This document shows positions 27,309-38,881 of a stretch of DNA of 64,000 nucleotides, piece by piece (the first letter of the stretch is position 1; each line of letters opens with the position of its first letter). Origin of the DNA: Blastocatellia bacterium (GTDB taxonomy: Bacteria; Acidobacteriota; Blastocatellia; UBA7656; JADIYM01). The position numbers and the translations under genes were made by a program. The stretch spans positions 5,596 through 69,595 of the forward strand of contig JADIYM010000022.1 in assembly GCA_016705245.1 (NCBI GenBank), in the 5' to 3' direction. The notes beneath the pieces are model-generated. The model searched no databases. It worked only from the letters and a program-made list of their open reading frames with translations, and had not been told where the DNA came from.

Positions 27309-28559
27309 CTATTCGTAGCGCAGCGCGTCAATGGGATCCAGTCTCGAAGCGCTGATGGCGGGCCACAGGCCAAAGATGAGGCCGATCCCGACCGAGACGA
27401 CAAACCCGACAATCGGCGCCCACATCGGGACGAACGACGGCAGGATGAGGCTGATTAGAAGGGCTACGCCCCACCCGAGGAGAATCCCGATGATTCCGCC
27501 GAGGCCGGTCAGCGCCGCTGCCTCGATCAGGAACTGCGTCACGATGTCGCTGCGCCTGGCGCCGATGGCCTTCCGGATGCCGATCTCCTTCGTCCGCTCG
27601 GTGACCGACACGAGCATGATGTTCATCACGCCGATGCCCCCGATGGCGAGGCCGGCTGAGCTGAGCGCGATCATCAGGAGAAAAACGCCGCTCGTCATCG
27701 CCTGGAACTTCTGAGTCACCGAGTCGGGCGAGAAGAGGGCGAAATTGTCAGGATCGTTGAACGAGACCTCCCGGCGCTGACGGAGGACCTGCCGCACCTC
27801 ATCGTAGGCCGCTTCGCGCATTCCGGGGTAATACTGGCACGTGACGAAGTTTTCCTTCATGTCACGGCTCGCGGCCGAGTAGAACTTCAGCATCGTCTCG
27901 TACGGAATGTAGACGCCGCGATTCACGTTGCCGCCGTCATCCTCGCCGATGAAGAAGTTGTCGCGCTTCTCCATCACGCCGATGACCTCGACCTCGTAGT
28001 TGTCGATCATGAATTTCTTGCCGATGGGGGTCATCGTCGGCCAGAACGTCGTGGCGATGTCGATACCGATGACCGCCACCGGTCGGCGGTTCAGGTTCTC
28101 CGTTTCGTTGAAGAACCGGCCTTCCGAGAGGCTCACGGAATCGATTCGCTCGTAGTCCGGCGTCGTCCCGTTGACGTTGTCGAGGTAGAGCTCCTCTCCA
28201 TTGGCGTGAACTCGCGGATCGTCGGGCTGCACCATCGGCGCGACGACTTCGATCGACGGACAGTGCTCGCGGATCGCAAGCGCATCCTCATACGAGATCG
28301 GCTTGCGTGTGCGCTCCTCGAACGATCGGCGGCCCGTCGAGAACGTCGGGTCAAACTTGTATACCCAGATGCTCCGAGTACCGAACGCGGTCATCTCGTC
28401 CTCGAACTTCTTGTCGAGACCTGATACGAAGGCCGAGACGGCCATCACCGTCAGCGTCCCGATGACGACGCCGAAGATCGTAAGGAACGAACGAAACTTG
28501 TTCGCTCGCAGGGTCTCGAACGCAATCGAGATGCTCTCGGATAGTCGACGGAAGTTCAT
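27309..28559 (-). CDS. MacB-type ABC transporter permease
   Basis: 416 residues, starting MNFRRLSESISIAFETLRAN. One N-terminal membrane helix (FRSFLTIFGVVIGTLTVMAV), a large periplasmic domain of about 220 residues, then three helices ending in ASRLDPIDALRYE. GVMNIMLVSVTERTKEIGIR is the cytosolic coupling helix that contacts the ATPase. This is the MacB/FtsX mechanotransmission layout. The ATPase subunit is not in the window. It is paired with a paralogue immediately upstream. Confidence 0.92.
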   Translation of the reverse strand: MNFRRLSESISIAFETLRANKFRSFLTIFGVVIGTLTVMAVSAFVSGLDKKFEDEMTAFGTRSIWVYKFDPTFSTGRRSFEERTRKPISYEDALAIREHCPSIEVVAPMVQPDDPRVHANGEELYLDNVNGTTPDYERIDSVSLSEGRFFNETENLNRRPVAVIGIDIATTFWPTMTPIGKKFMIDNYEVEVIGVMEKRDNFFIGEDDGGNVNRGVYIPYETMLKFYSAASRDMKENFVTCQYYPGMREAAYDEVRQVLRQRREVSFNDPDNFALFSPDSVTQKFQAMTSGVFLLMIALSSAGLAIGGIGVMNIMLVSVTERTKEIGIRKAIGARRSDIVTQFLIEAAALTGLGGIIGILLGWGVALLISLILPSFVPMWAPIVGFVVSVGIGLIFGLWPAISASRLDPIDALRYE

Positions 28560-28569
28560 CGCCAGTTCC

Positions 28570-29790
28570 TCAGTCGGCGCGGAGCGCCACGATCGGGTCC
28601 AGTTTCGCGGCTTTCCAGGCAGGGTAAATTCCGAAGAACAGGCCCACCCCGCTCGACACGGCGAGCGCGGCGATCGTCCACGCAACCGGAAGGGTCGTAG
28701 GAAACGAGAGAAGCGCCGTCACGAGTTTCGAGAGCGACCACGCGGCGAAAACGCCGAGCATTCCGCCGATCAGCGACAGGAGCGTCGACTCGGCCAGAAA
28801 CTGCTGAAGGATGTCGGTGCGGCGCGCACCCATCGACTTGCGAATCCCGATTTCGCGCGTTCGCTCGGTCACGCTGACGAGCATGATGTTCATGATCACG
28901 ATGCCGCCAACGACGAGCGAGATCGACGTCACCCCGATCGCGACCATTGCGACCGTTCCGAAGATCTGATCACGGAGATTGCCGATCGCATCCGGCGTGA
29001 TGATGTCGAAGGTGTCCTTCTCTCCCGGCGCGAGGTGCCGCTGGCCGCGCAGTGACACACGGACCTCGTCGACGGCGTCCTGCATCTTGTCGGCACTGAT
29101 CGCCGAGACACGCAGTGCGAAGCCGCTCCCGACACCGTATGACTTGAGAAAGGTTCCGAACGGAATGTCAACGAACGAGTCCTGGGGCTGCCCGAACACG
29201 CTGCCCATCGCTTCAGCGACCCCGATGACGCGATACGGCTTGCCGTCGATCCGGATCTCCTTGTCGATCGGGTCGACAGTCGGGAAGAACTCCTTGACGA
29301 TGTCGGCACCGATGAAGGCGACGTTGGACTTCGACTCCTCTTCCTCTCGCGAGAAGAATCTTCCGTGCTCGATCTTCTTCGTATCGATAGAAATCATGTT
29401 GGCCGAGACACCACTCAAGCGAACGTCCTGCAGCACCTTGTCGGCCACCTTGACCGGGGCGCGGCGCCGGATGACCGCGCCGGCTTCACGAACGTACTGA
29501 CGATGCGTGTTGATCGCCTCCCACTCCGTCACCGTCACGGCCCGGTTGTAACGTTCCTTCTCGCGGAATTCCTTTTCGCTCGTGATGATGCCGTATCGGG
29601 TCACGACGAAGGCGTTCGACCCGAGGTCGGCAACCTTGTCGTCGATGTACTTGTTGAATCCTTCGATGATCGTGACCACGAGAATCACGACCGCGACACC
29701 GAAGATGATGCCGAGGAGCGTCAGAAACGACCGCAATTTGTGTGCCCAGATGGCCGAACCGGCCATTGAGAGGGCCTCGTCAACGCGCAT
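28570..29790 (-). CDS. MacB-type ABC transporter permease, paralogue
   Basis: 406 residues from the ATG at 29790, preceded by GGAGGA. Same topology as the gene 10 bases downstream: KLRSFLTLLGIIFGVAVVIL, periplasmic domain, then IVIMNIMLVSVTERTREIGI and final WKAAKLDPIVALRAD. The pair may form a heterodimeric exporter of lipoproteins, peptides or antibiotics with an ATPase encoded elsewhere. The start inside a longer open frame is chosen on the ribosome site and the family N-terminus. Confidence 0.92.
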   Translation of the reverse strand: MRVDEALSMAGSAIWAHKLRSFLTLLGIIFGVAVVILVVTIIEGFNKYIDDKVADLGSNAFVVTRYGIITSEKEFREKERYNRAVTVTEWEAINTHRQYVREAGAVIRRRAPVKVADKVLQDVRLSGVSANMISIDTKKIEHGRFFSREEEESKSNVAFIGADIVKEFFPTVDPIDKEIRIDGKPYRVIGVAEAMGSVFGQPQDSFVDIPFGTFLKSYGVGSGFALRVSAISADKMQDAVDEVRVSLRGQRHLAPGEKDTFDIITPDAIGNLRDQIFGTVAMVAIGVTSISLVVGGIVIMNIMLVSVTERTREIGIRKSMGARRTDILQQFLAESTLLSLIGGMLGVFAAWSLSKLVTALLSFPTTLPVAWTIAALAVSSGVGLFFGIYPAWKAAKLDPIVALRAD

Positions 29791-29888
29791 TCCGTCCTCC
29801 GTTCGATTGTGCCGCTTCAAACGAGCGGTTTTCGCGCAAAGTTTCCGCAAACTCGCGCGGCTCGAGCCGCAAAACCGGATTGCGCCGG

Positions 29889-30380
29889 TCAGCGAACGGG
29901 TTTCGGGATGTCCTCGGCGTCGATCACGTCGGCGTGGTTGGCTCCTCCGAAGGGTCCGCCCGTGAATCCGTCGAAGGTCGCGACGCGGATTCGTCCCTCG
30001 GAAAGCCGTTGATCGACAGCCGCCCGGACCCGGCGGCGGATCGTTTCGCGGGCAACGGCGCGCACTGCCGGAATGAGCAATGCGAGCCCGGTAAGGTCCG
30101 TCAGGACGCCGGGAGTGATCAAAAGGATGCTGGCGACGAGAACGAGCACGCCGTCGATGATGGCGCCCGTCGGCTCGCGTTGCAGCGACATCGCCTCGGC
30201 GACGGCCCGGAATGCCTTCGCGCCTTCGCGCTTGAGCAGCCAGGCCCCGGCGAGACCCGGAATCACGATCATCGCGACCGACACCCACCAGCTCGTCGCG
30301 TCGGCGAGCTTGAGCAGAAGCACGAGCTCGACGGTCGTCACGACCGTAAAGAGCAGAAAGAGTTTGCCGACGGTCTTCAC
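29889..30380 (-). CDS. fxsA: FxsA family membrane protein
   Basis: 163 residues from the GTG at 30380, with an AAAGGAAG ribosome site. Four hydrophobic segments and the signature IPGLAGAWLLKREGAKAFRA then DGVLVLVASILLITPGVLTD match FxsA, a cytoplasmic-membrane protein first known as a suppressor of F exclusion of phage T7. Function in cells is unclear. A polar tail ends in GGANHADVIDAEDIPKPVR. Confidence 0.88.
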   Translation of the reverse strand: MKTVGKLFLLFTVVTTVELVLLLKLADATSWWVSVAMIVIPGLAGAWLLKREGAKAFRAVAEAMSLQREPTGAIIDGVLVLVASILLITPGVLTDLTGLALLIPAVRAVARETIRRRVRAAVDQRLSEGRIRVATFDGFTGGPFGGANHADVIDAEDIPKPVR

Positions 30381-30607
30381 CTGTCCACTTCCTTTCGCCG
30401 CACAGCAAGTACGACGCCCACATCTGATTCTGCCCGACTTTTCTTCGTTGCCGCTACGCAACCTTTCCGTGCGGGGACTCGATCATGGGGCGGACGCGGC
30501 GGTGGCGTGCTTGGAACGACTCACGCGGTAGGGATACCGGGATCCGAGAGCTCGAGGCGCCTCACGCACCGCCGCGGTCTCAAAACCGCCCTGGGAGGAA
30601 GCCGACC

Positions 30608-30961
30608 ATGCCACGAACACAGTCCGCGAATCAGATCACCACGCTCGTTCGACATGACGAGCCCGAGCCGTTTCGCAGGCCGTCGCGCGCTCGATCCGTC
30701 TTCTCGACTATCCTTCGAGCCGCCGGAGCCGTGGCGTCGGTCGCAGTGCCAGGCGCCGGCCCCGCCATCGGCGCCATCACCAGCGCGATGAATCGCAACA
30801 GCGCCCAGGCAATGGCATTCGACGGCGAGAGCGACGCGCTCCGATACATCGAACTGCAGCGCGCGATTTCGCAGGAGACACGAGTGTTCGAGACGACGTC
30901 GAACGTGATGAAGGCGCGGCACGACGCAATGATGAACTCCATCCGCAACATGAAGTCGTAG
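30608..30961 (+). CDS. Small type III secretion-associated protein upstream of sctU
   Basis: 117 residues, ATG at 30608 with GGGAGGA ribosome site, ending 4 bases before sctU. A basic, polar N-terminus leads to a short hydrophobic stretch (GAVASVAVPGAGPAIGAITS) and a C-terminal amphipathic helix, YIELQRAISQETRVFETTSN then VMKARHDAMMNSIRNM. That helix pattern is like exported rod/needle subunits, and coupling to sctU makes a secretion role likely. I cannot assign it to SctF, SctI or a translocator from sequence alone. Confidence 0.55.
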   Translation: MPRTQSANQITTLVRHDEPEPFRRPSRARSVFSTILRAAGAVASVAVPGAGPAIGAITSAMNRNSAQAMAFDGESDALRYIELQRAISQETRVFETTSNVMKARHDAMMNSIRNMKS

Positions 30962-30965
30962 GGCG

Positions 30966-32078
30966 ATGGCGTCGTCAGCGAGCGAGCGTTCCGAGAAGCC
31001 GACCGCGCGTCGACTGCGTGACGCGCGGCGGAAGGGACAGGTCGCAGTCAGTCGCGACCTCGCAACGGCGGCGGGGTTTGCGTCTGCCCTCGGCACGCTT
31101 GTCGCACTGTTGCCGGAAGCTCGGCTGCAGCTGGCCGCGTGCGTGCTTCAGTCCGTCGAACGCGCGGGGTCCGGAGCTGATCTCGAAATTGCGACCGCAT
31201 CCAGCGCGGTCGGCAGCGCCGTCTGGATGATCCTCAGCATCTCGCTTCCGGTCGGTGCCGCGGCGATCGCCGGCAGCGCAGGTGTTTCGCTGATGCAGAC
31301 GCAGGGCCTCGTGTCCGGTGAGTCGCTGTCGCCGAAACCGGAGCGTTTCAATCCCGTCGCCGGCTTGAAACGGCTCGTGGCAGCTCGAACCTTGGTCGAG
31401 TTCGCGAAGTCATGGGTGAAGGTCGTCGCTGTCGGCTCTGCAGCGATACTTGCCGTTGCCAGTGAGGGGCTGTCCGCTCTCGTTAATTCATCGTGGACCG
31501 AGCCGGGAGATGCCATGCTCGTCGGCGCAAGGATCTCGATGACGGTTGCGCTGGCAGTCGCCGGCGCGTCGCTGGCCATCGGCGGCGCCGACGTGCTGTT
31601 GCAACGCTGGCTTCACGCTCGCGACCTGCGGATGACAAAAGACGAAGTTCGCCGGGACCAGAAGGAGGAAGACGGCGACCCACACATAAAGCATGTGCGG
31701 AAGCAGATCCACCGCGAGCTGGCGCTCCCGACGATGCTTCACAGAACGCGGACGGCGAGCTTCGTCGCCGTCAATCCCACGCACTTGGCCGTTGCCGTCG
31801 TCTATCGGGACGACTCGGACGAAGCGCCGAGAATCGTCGCGAAGGGAGCCGGTGAAATCGCGAGGAGGTTGCGGCGCGAGGCCGAACGCTACGGCGTTCG
31901 CGTCGTGCGCAACAAACCGCTTGCACGGGCGCTATTCGCGGTGCCGGTCGATGCGGAGATCCCCGAGGAGCTCTATCTCGCCGTCGCCGAGACGCTCACA
32001 TTCATCGCGGAGGCTGCGGCGGGTCGTGAGTCAAACGTGGCGAACGAGGCGGACGTGGCGAACGAGGCGAGAGTTTAA
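30966..32078 (+). CDS. sctU: Type III secretion switch protein SctU
   Basis: 370 residues. N-terminus EKPTARRLRDARRKGQVAVS is typical, four membrane helices follow, and the autocleavage motif NPTH is at about 270-273 (SFVAVNPTHLAVAVVY). Self-cleavage between Asn and Pro converts the machine from early to late substrates. The C-terminal tail carries a short repeat (NVANEADVANEARV). The gene is 13 kb from the main operon, separated by housekeeping genes. Confidence 0.95.
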   Translation: MASSASERSEKPTARRLRDARRKGQVAVSRDLATAAGFASALGTLVALLPEARLQLAACVLQSVERAGSGADLEIATASSAVGSAVWMILSISLPVGAAAIAGSAGVSLMQTQGLVSGESLSPKPERFNPVAGLKRLVAARTLVEFAKSWVKVVAVGSAAILAVASEGLSALVNSSWTEPGDAMLVGARISMTVALAVAGASLAIGGADVLLQRWLHARDLRMTKDEVRRDQKEEDGDPHIKHVRKQIHRELALPTMLHRTRTASFVAVNPTHLAVAVVYRDDSDEAPRIVAKGAGEIARRLRREAERYGVRVVRNKPLARALFAVPVDAEIPEELYLAVAETLTFIAEAAAGRESNVANEADVANEARV

Positions 32079-32096
32079 GCCTGTGTGGACGTCTGT

Positions 32097-32201
32097 CCGC
32101 CGGCCTGCTCGCTACCGCTCGCGGTTCTGATGCTTGCGTGTGCGCTGCCGCACCAGGGCCCTTAGCATCAGAACCGCGAGCGGTAGCGAGCAGGCCGGCG
32201 G
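32097..32201. repeat. Dispersed palindromic repeat, copy 4 (38-bp perfect arms)
   Basis: Arms 32097-32134 and 32164-32201 are exact reverse complements of 38 bases with a 29-base loop. Core GCTCGCTACCGCTCGCGG followed by TTCTGATGC is shared with the other copies. It lies between the convergent sctU and TPR genes. Confidence 0.88.
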
Positions 32202-32276
32202 TCAGTCGCACGAATCACAGCTTTTCCGCACCGGGCGGGCACGACGCCAGCGGACGAAGCGGCCTGCAGGTTCGGA

Positions 32277-33365
32277 CTAACTCGGCTCAGCTCGAAGTTT
32301 CGCGATCTTGGCCCGGAACTCCTGAATCTGGTGGTCCGGCATGAACGGAGCCAGCAGGACGAAGCGCTCATACGCATCGGCGGCCTGGGTCCGCAATCCG
32401 CGAGACTCCAGAATCTGGGCCAGGGACAGGAAGTAGCGCGACTGCTCGTCGTTCGGACAATCCTTGCAAACAGAGATCGCCTTCTGAAGCGCATCAGTTG
32501 CACCCGGCAGATCCGGCTTGCCGTTGAGCGCTGTCGCCAATGCGTACCAGGCGGTCGCGCTGGCCTGCGATTCGGCTCCAATCTCGCTGATGGCCTGTCT
32601 GGCCGCTGCCTCGGCCTCGTCGCGTTTCCCGGACTCGAAGTACGAACGAGAGAGGTTGACCCGGGCCTGCGGGAACGGACCCTGCCGGGCCGCGATCGCT
32701 TTCTCGAAATACGGGATGGCGTCGCTGTAACGCTTCAGCCCCTTGTAGGTCAGCGCGATGTTGTAGATGGCTTCCGGATCGTCGGGACTGATCTTCAGGA
32801 CTTCCGTGTACTGTCGGAGGGCCTCGTCGTAGTCGCGGCGCGCAAAGCTCGCGCGGCCCACCCGATTGCGCGCATCGATGTTCTTCTTGTCGACGACCAG
32901 CGCACGCTTGTACGAGTCGGCCGCGTTCTCGACGTCGGACATGTCGAAATAAGCGTCGCCGAGGTCGATCAACGCGTCGACGTATCGGCTCTCGAGCCGG
33001 ATGGCGGCCTCGAACTCAGTCACCGCAGTCTCGAAGTTGCCCTTCTCGTAGGCGCGTCGACCGGCTTCGTAGCGCTTCGTCGCCTCGGGAGAGATCGATA
33101 TCGACTCAGGGTCTTCGTCAACGACGGGAACCGGTTTGCTTCCGTTTGCCTTCGGCTTTACCGGCTTTACCGGCTTTACCGGCTTGGGCTTCGCAACGAT
33201 CCGCGTGCGAGCCCGAACGAACGGCCTGTCGAGTCCGCCGCCGCGCTCAATGTCCCGTATCTGTGCAGTTGCGACGACCGACAGCGCAAGTCCCATCAGC
33301 GTCACGACGCCGATGAGGCGCCCGAAACCGCGCTCCACGCAGCGCGACCGACCGACACTGTACAT
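32277..33365 (-). CDS. Secreted or periplasmic TPR protein
   Basis: 362 residues from the ATG at 33365 (AAGGAGAG upstream). A signal sequence (GRLIGVVTLMGLALSVVATA) is followed by a KPVKPVKPVKPK spacer, encoded by a 9-bp tandem repeat at about 33154-33188, and then at least five TPR units: YEKGNFETAVTEFEAAIRLE, DALIDLGDAYFDMSDVENAA, YDEALRQYTEVLKISPDDPE, KRYSDAIPYFEKAIA. Probably a scaffold in the periplasm. It lies downstream of the kinase-SUMF1 gene with only 32 bases between. Confidence 0.85.
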   Translation of the reverse strand: MYSVGRSRCVERGFGRLIGVVTLMGLALSVVATAQIRDIERGGGLDRPFVRARTRIVAKPKPVKPVKPVKPKANGSKPVPVVDEDPESISISPEATKRYEAGRRAYEKGNFETAVTEFEAAIRLESRYVDALIDLGDAYFDMSDVENAADSYKRALVVDKKNIDARNRVGRASFARRDYDEALRQYTEVLKISPDDPEAIYNIALTYKGLKRYSDAIPYFEKAIAARQGPFPQARVNLSRSYFESGKRDEAEAAARQAISEIGAESQASATAWYALATALNGKPDLPGATDALQKAISVCKDCPNDEQSRYFLSLAQILESRGLRTQAADAYERFVLLAPFMPDHQIQEFRAKIAKLRAEPS

Positions 33366-33397
33366 AGTCTCTCCTTCGCTCGATGACTCGAACGAGC

Positions 33398-35434
<2,037 letters not shown>

Positions 35435-35575
35435 TTCCGGTCTGGAATCATCCTGCGGAGATCATCAAGAGATGCGCGTGCTAGCCTAGCCGTCTGGCCG
35501 AACGGAGTCAATTTCAAGTTGCCACGAACGGCCTCAGTTCCTCCTGACCTCTGCACCGAGGTAGAGTTGGTTACG

Positions 35576-37693
35576 ATGGCATCCCGCTGGACGCGCATTC
35601 GACCCGTGTCAATCCTTCTGCTCTCGACGGCCCTGGTCGTGGCCGGCACGATCTCGTGCAGGTCCACGGATACCACGATCGCCGAGGATGCCGATCCTCC
35701 AGCCACGTCATCCTCCCGATTTGCCTTCGAGCCACGGAGCCCACTTCGTGCGGGTTCGAACGTGACGGACGACGATCCGCTCGTAATGGTGTACACGGCG
35801 GGAACTCGCATGTCGCCAGGATCGATGGTCGCGATCTCGTTTCCGACGGCGGTACAGGAAGAGGCTGGCGACCTCTGGTCGATTCCGACCGTGACAGACG
35901 GGACTCCCGGACACTGTCGCCTCGCCGACGACTCGATCGGCCGCGCCGAGATCACGTCGGCGGGACGCGCAAGAGGCGGAGCTGGACGAATAGTCCTGCG
36001 AATGACGCAGGCGATCGAGGCCGGTGACACCCTTCGCATCCGGTTGACTGGCCAGGTCCCGAAGGTCGTCCCGAAACAATCCTTTCGCGTCGTTGAAATG
36101 AACATCGACACCGGGCTTCCCGCGGGCTTGGCGCCGGAGAACCTCGAAGTCCCGCCAGTAGTGGCCGGTCGCGCTGTCCGACTCGTCGCGACGATTCCGT
36201 CGGACGCCGCGACCGGTGAAGCTTTTCGTCTCCGGATTGCGGCAATCGACGCATTCGGCAACGTCGACGTGTCGTTCGCAGGATCGGTGCGACTCGCCGG
36301 ACCGCTCGATCGCTTACCGCCGGCGGTTGCATTCAACGACATGGATCGCGGACAGAAGTCGATTTCAGCGGTCGCCGGAGCCAGCCCGGGGATCGTCCGG
36401 GTGACCGTCGCCGCGACAGTCGCGTCCGGTGAAGCGATCGTCCGGTCGAATCCCATGCAGGTGTGGGCTGGAGCCCCGCCAATGCGACGCTTCGTTGGCG
36501 ACGCGCACTTCCATTCCGGGTCGGATGTCGCGTCGGTAACGACCGATGGCGGCGACCATCGCGGCCAATTTGTTGCTTCCGAAGACGCCTTCGTCTACCT
36601 GCGTGACGTCGCCGCGGCCGACTGGGGCATCTCGGCCGAGCACGACACCGGTATGTCGGATGTCACTTGGACTGCCAATCAGGAGCGAGTCGCGTCGCAG
36701 CAGGACGATGCCCTGTTCGTGACACTGCCGGGATACGAGTGGACGCCGCCTAGGCGACTTGGACACCACGTCGTGGTATTCGAAAATCCCGCGGGTCTCG
36801 CGAATCCTCTGATCGGAGCATCGAGCGGCCGTCGCGGCGGCACGGGTGCCGCAACGGTCGCCGAGCTTGCCGCCGCGCTGCGCGCGGTGACCTCGACAGG
36901 CCGGCGCGTCCTGATGATCCCTCACATAATGCAGCCGTTTCCGAACGGCGACGTTGACCGCGATGAGCACTCGCTGCCGCACGAGACGTGGGACGGACCC
37001 CAGGGCTCTGCAGCAGGCGCCTACGTCTTCAATGACCTCCGGCGTGTCGGCGAGCTCTATTCGCACCACAACGACGACTTCTCTGTCGACGGATTCCGTC
37101 AGACGCGCGAGGGGCGCGGCGATGCCGTCAACCAGCCGCAGCTTTTCGAGGTTGGACCCGGCAATTCATGGAGTTATCAGCACGCGTGGTCGACGGGACA
37201 TCGAATCGGCGTGATCGGCGGATCGGACAATCACTTTGGCACTCCGGGCCTCAACGATTTCGTGCCGACGATTCCGCACCATGCCGGACTGGCGGTTGTC
37301 TTTGCTGCCCGACTGTCCCGGACTGAGATCTTCGACGGGCTTTACGCGCGGCGCTGCTACGCGACGACGGGGGCGAGGATTCTCGTCGACGTCACGGTGG
37401 ATGGCCTGAGGATGGGCGAAGAGTCGTTTCGGAAGGCTGGGGCACGGATTCCGATTCGCGTCACGGTGTCGGGAACCGAAAGGATCGATTCGGTCGAGGT
37501 ACTGAAATTCGCCGGTGGCGAGTTCGTCGTCGTTCCAGGTCCGATCGAACGAAAGGGAGAACTCGACGTGTCGCTCACGCTCGTTGATACGCTCGAGGCG
37601 TCTACCCTCTACTACATCCGGGTGCGCCAGTCTGATGGCGAATGGGCCTGGTCGTCGCCGGTCTGGATCGACACCCAGCCGCCCGAGCGTTGA
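35576..37693 (+). CDS. Exported DUF3604 protein
   Basis: 705 residues from the ATG at 35576. ILLSTALVVAGTISCRSTD is a signal sequence with a possible weak lipobox (TISC). An N-terminal beta region is followed from about residue 300 by the DUF3604/PHP-like core: VGDAHFHSGSDVASVTTDGG, WGISAEHDTGMSDVTW, LPGYEWTPPRRLGHHVVVF, IPHIMQPFPNG, IGVIGGSDNHFGTPG. The His/Asp-rich motifs suggest a metal hydrolase of the PHP superfamily acting in the periplasm or at the surface. Substrate unknown. Confidence 0.85.
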   Translation: MASRWTRIRPVSILLLSTALVVAGTISCRSTDTTIAEDADPPATSSSRFAFEPRSPLRAGSNVTDDDPLVMVYTAGTRMSPGSMVAISFPTAVQEEAGDLWSIPTVTDGTPGHCRLADDSIGRAEITSAGRARGGAGRIVLRMTQAIEAGDTLRIRLTGQVPKVVPKQSFRVVEMNIDTGLPAGLAPENLEVPPVVAGRAVRLVATIPSDAATGEAFRLRIAAIDAFGNVDVSFAGSVRLAGPLDRLPPAVAFNDMDRGQKSISAVAGASPGIVRVTVAATVASGEAIVRSNPMQVWAGAPPMRRFVGDAHFHSGSDVASVTTDGGDHRGQFVASEDAFVYLRDVAAADWGISAEHDTGMSDVTWTANQERVASQQDDALFVTLPGYEWTPPRRLGHHVVVFENPAGLANPLIGASSGRRGGTGAATVAELAAALRAVTSTGRRVLMIPHIMQPFPNGDVDRDEHSLPHETWDGPQGSAAGAYVFNDLRRVGELYSHHNDDFSVDGFRQTREGRGDAVNQPQLFEVGPGNSWSYQHAWSTGHRIGVIGGSDNHFGTPGLNDFVPTIPHHAGLAVVFAARLSRTEIFDGLYARRCYATTGARILVDVTVDGLRMGEESFRKAGARIPIRVTVSGTERIDSVEVLKFAGGEFVVVPGPIERKGELDVSLTLVDTLEASTLYYIRVRQSDGEWAWSSPVWIDTQPPER

Positions 37694-37696
37694 ACT

Positions 37697-38881
37697 TCAG
37701 GCTCTTCCCCGTCGCGGGTTCGGAATCCGCAACCGCCTGAGCCGTCGCCAGAGCGTGGTTCGCGAGACGGAAAGCTCCAGCGCGACGGTACCGAGCCGCC
37801 AGTCGTTGTCGGCGAGGACGCGCAGCAGGAATTCGCGCTCCAGTCCCTCGAGCGCGTCCTCGTCTACACGTTCGGTGACCGATTTCCTCGTGCGTCGCGA
37901 CGGCCGCGTCAAGGCCTCGGGGAGGTGGTCTAGCCGGATTCGCTTGCCGCGACACGCGTGCCAGGCTCGCTCGACAATGGACTCGAGCTCGCGCGCGTTC
38001 CCCGGAAACCCATGCGTCGCCATCACGTCGAGCGCGTCGGGCGCTATGGTTTCGACGCGCCGCTTCGCCGACCGCGCGTTGCAACTCCGGATGACGGCTT
38101 CCGCGAGAGGAGCGACGTCGCCGGGGCGTTCCCGTAGCGGACTGACGTGGAGCGGAATCGCGTTGAGCCGGAAGAAGAGCTCGCGATCGAACACTCCCGA
38201 CTCTACGGAGGCCTCGATATCGACGCGAGTCGATGCCATCAGTCGCGGACGAACCTCGTCCTGCGCGATCGCTTGCGCAAGTCGTCGCTGAACGGCACGC
38301 GTCAGAGCGTCAACGTCGTCGAGGAAGAAAGTGCCGATGGACCCGGTGCTGGAGCGCACCTCGAGCCGTCGATTCAGAGCAGCGACCGAAAGAGACTTCG
38401 ACGCCACGGTCTCGAAGGAGGGCGCGGAAAGGCGCGCGGACTCGTGAACCGCGCGAGCTACGGACTCCTTGCCGGTGCCGGTCTCGCCCGACACGAGGAC
38501 CGGTTCTGTCGTGATTCCCGCCGCTGCGATGGCTTCGCGCAGTTGCGTCGCCTGAACGCTCGTTCCCGCGAGTCGCACGTTCGACCGTTCGTCGACGATC
38601 CTGTCGACGGATGCCACGATAATTGTCCGCTGCGTGCCGTCGCGGTCGACGACCGTCCGGATTCGACGGTGAGCGACCCACGACAACCACGTCAGCGGAT
38701 CCGAGTCGGGCAACCCGACCCGCTCACCAGGTGCCAGTCCCAGACTGCTGCGAGCCGCGACATTCGCATACTCGACGCATCCGTTCACATCCGCGATGAC
38801 GACCGACTACGATACGGAGTCCAGCGCCGCACGAAGAGCCGAGAGATCGGCCGCGCGTCCAGGTCGTGGCGCTCCGCTCAC
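37697..38881 (-). CDS. AAA+/HTH regulator of NtrC type without GAFTGA, with in-frame amber stop
   Basis: The AAA+ core has P-loop SGETGTGKESVARAVHESAR, Walker B-like GTFFLDDVDAL and FRLNAIPLHVSPLRERPGDV; the C-terminal HTH reads LSVSRTTLWRRLRRLRI. The GAFTGA loop that contacts sigma-54 is absent and that region is shortened, so it probably does not activate sigma-54 promoters. A GTG at 38881 overlaps the ferredoxin stop, but TAG at 38807-38809 (codon 25) interrupts the PAS-like start; from 38788 the rest (363 residues) is open. Either a sequencing error or a truncated gene. Confidence 0.78.

Noticed and set aside
30540..30600. Possible tRNA-like stem with CTCAAAA loop before the small secretion gene
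   Set aside because: No T-arm (GGTTCGAATC-type) or acceptor stem pairing found on either strand.
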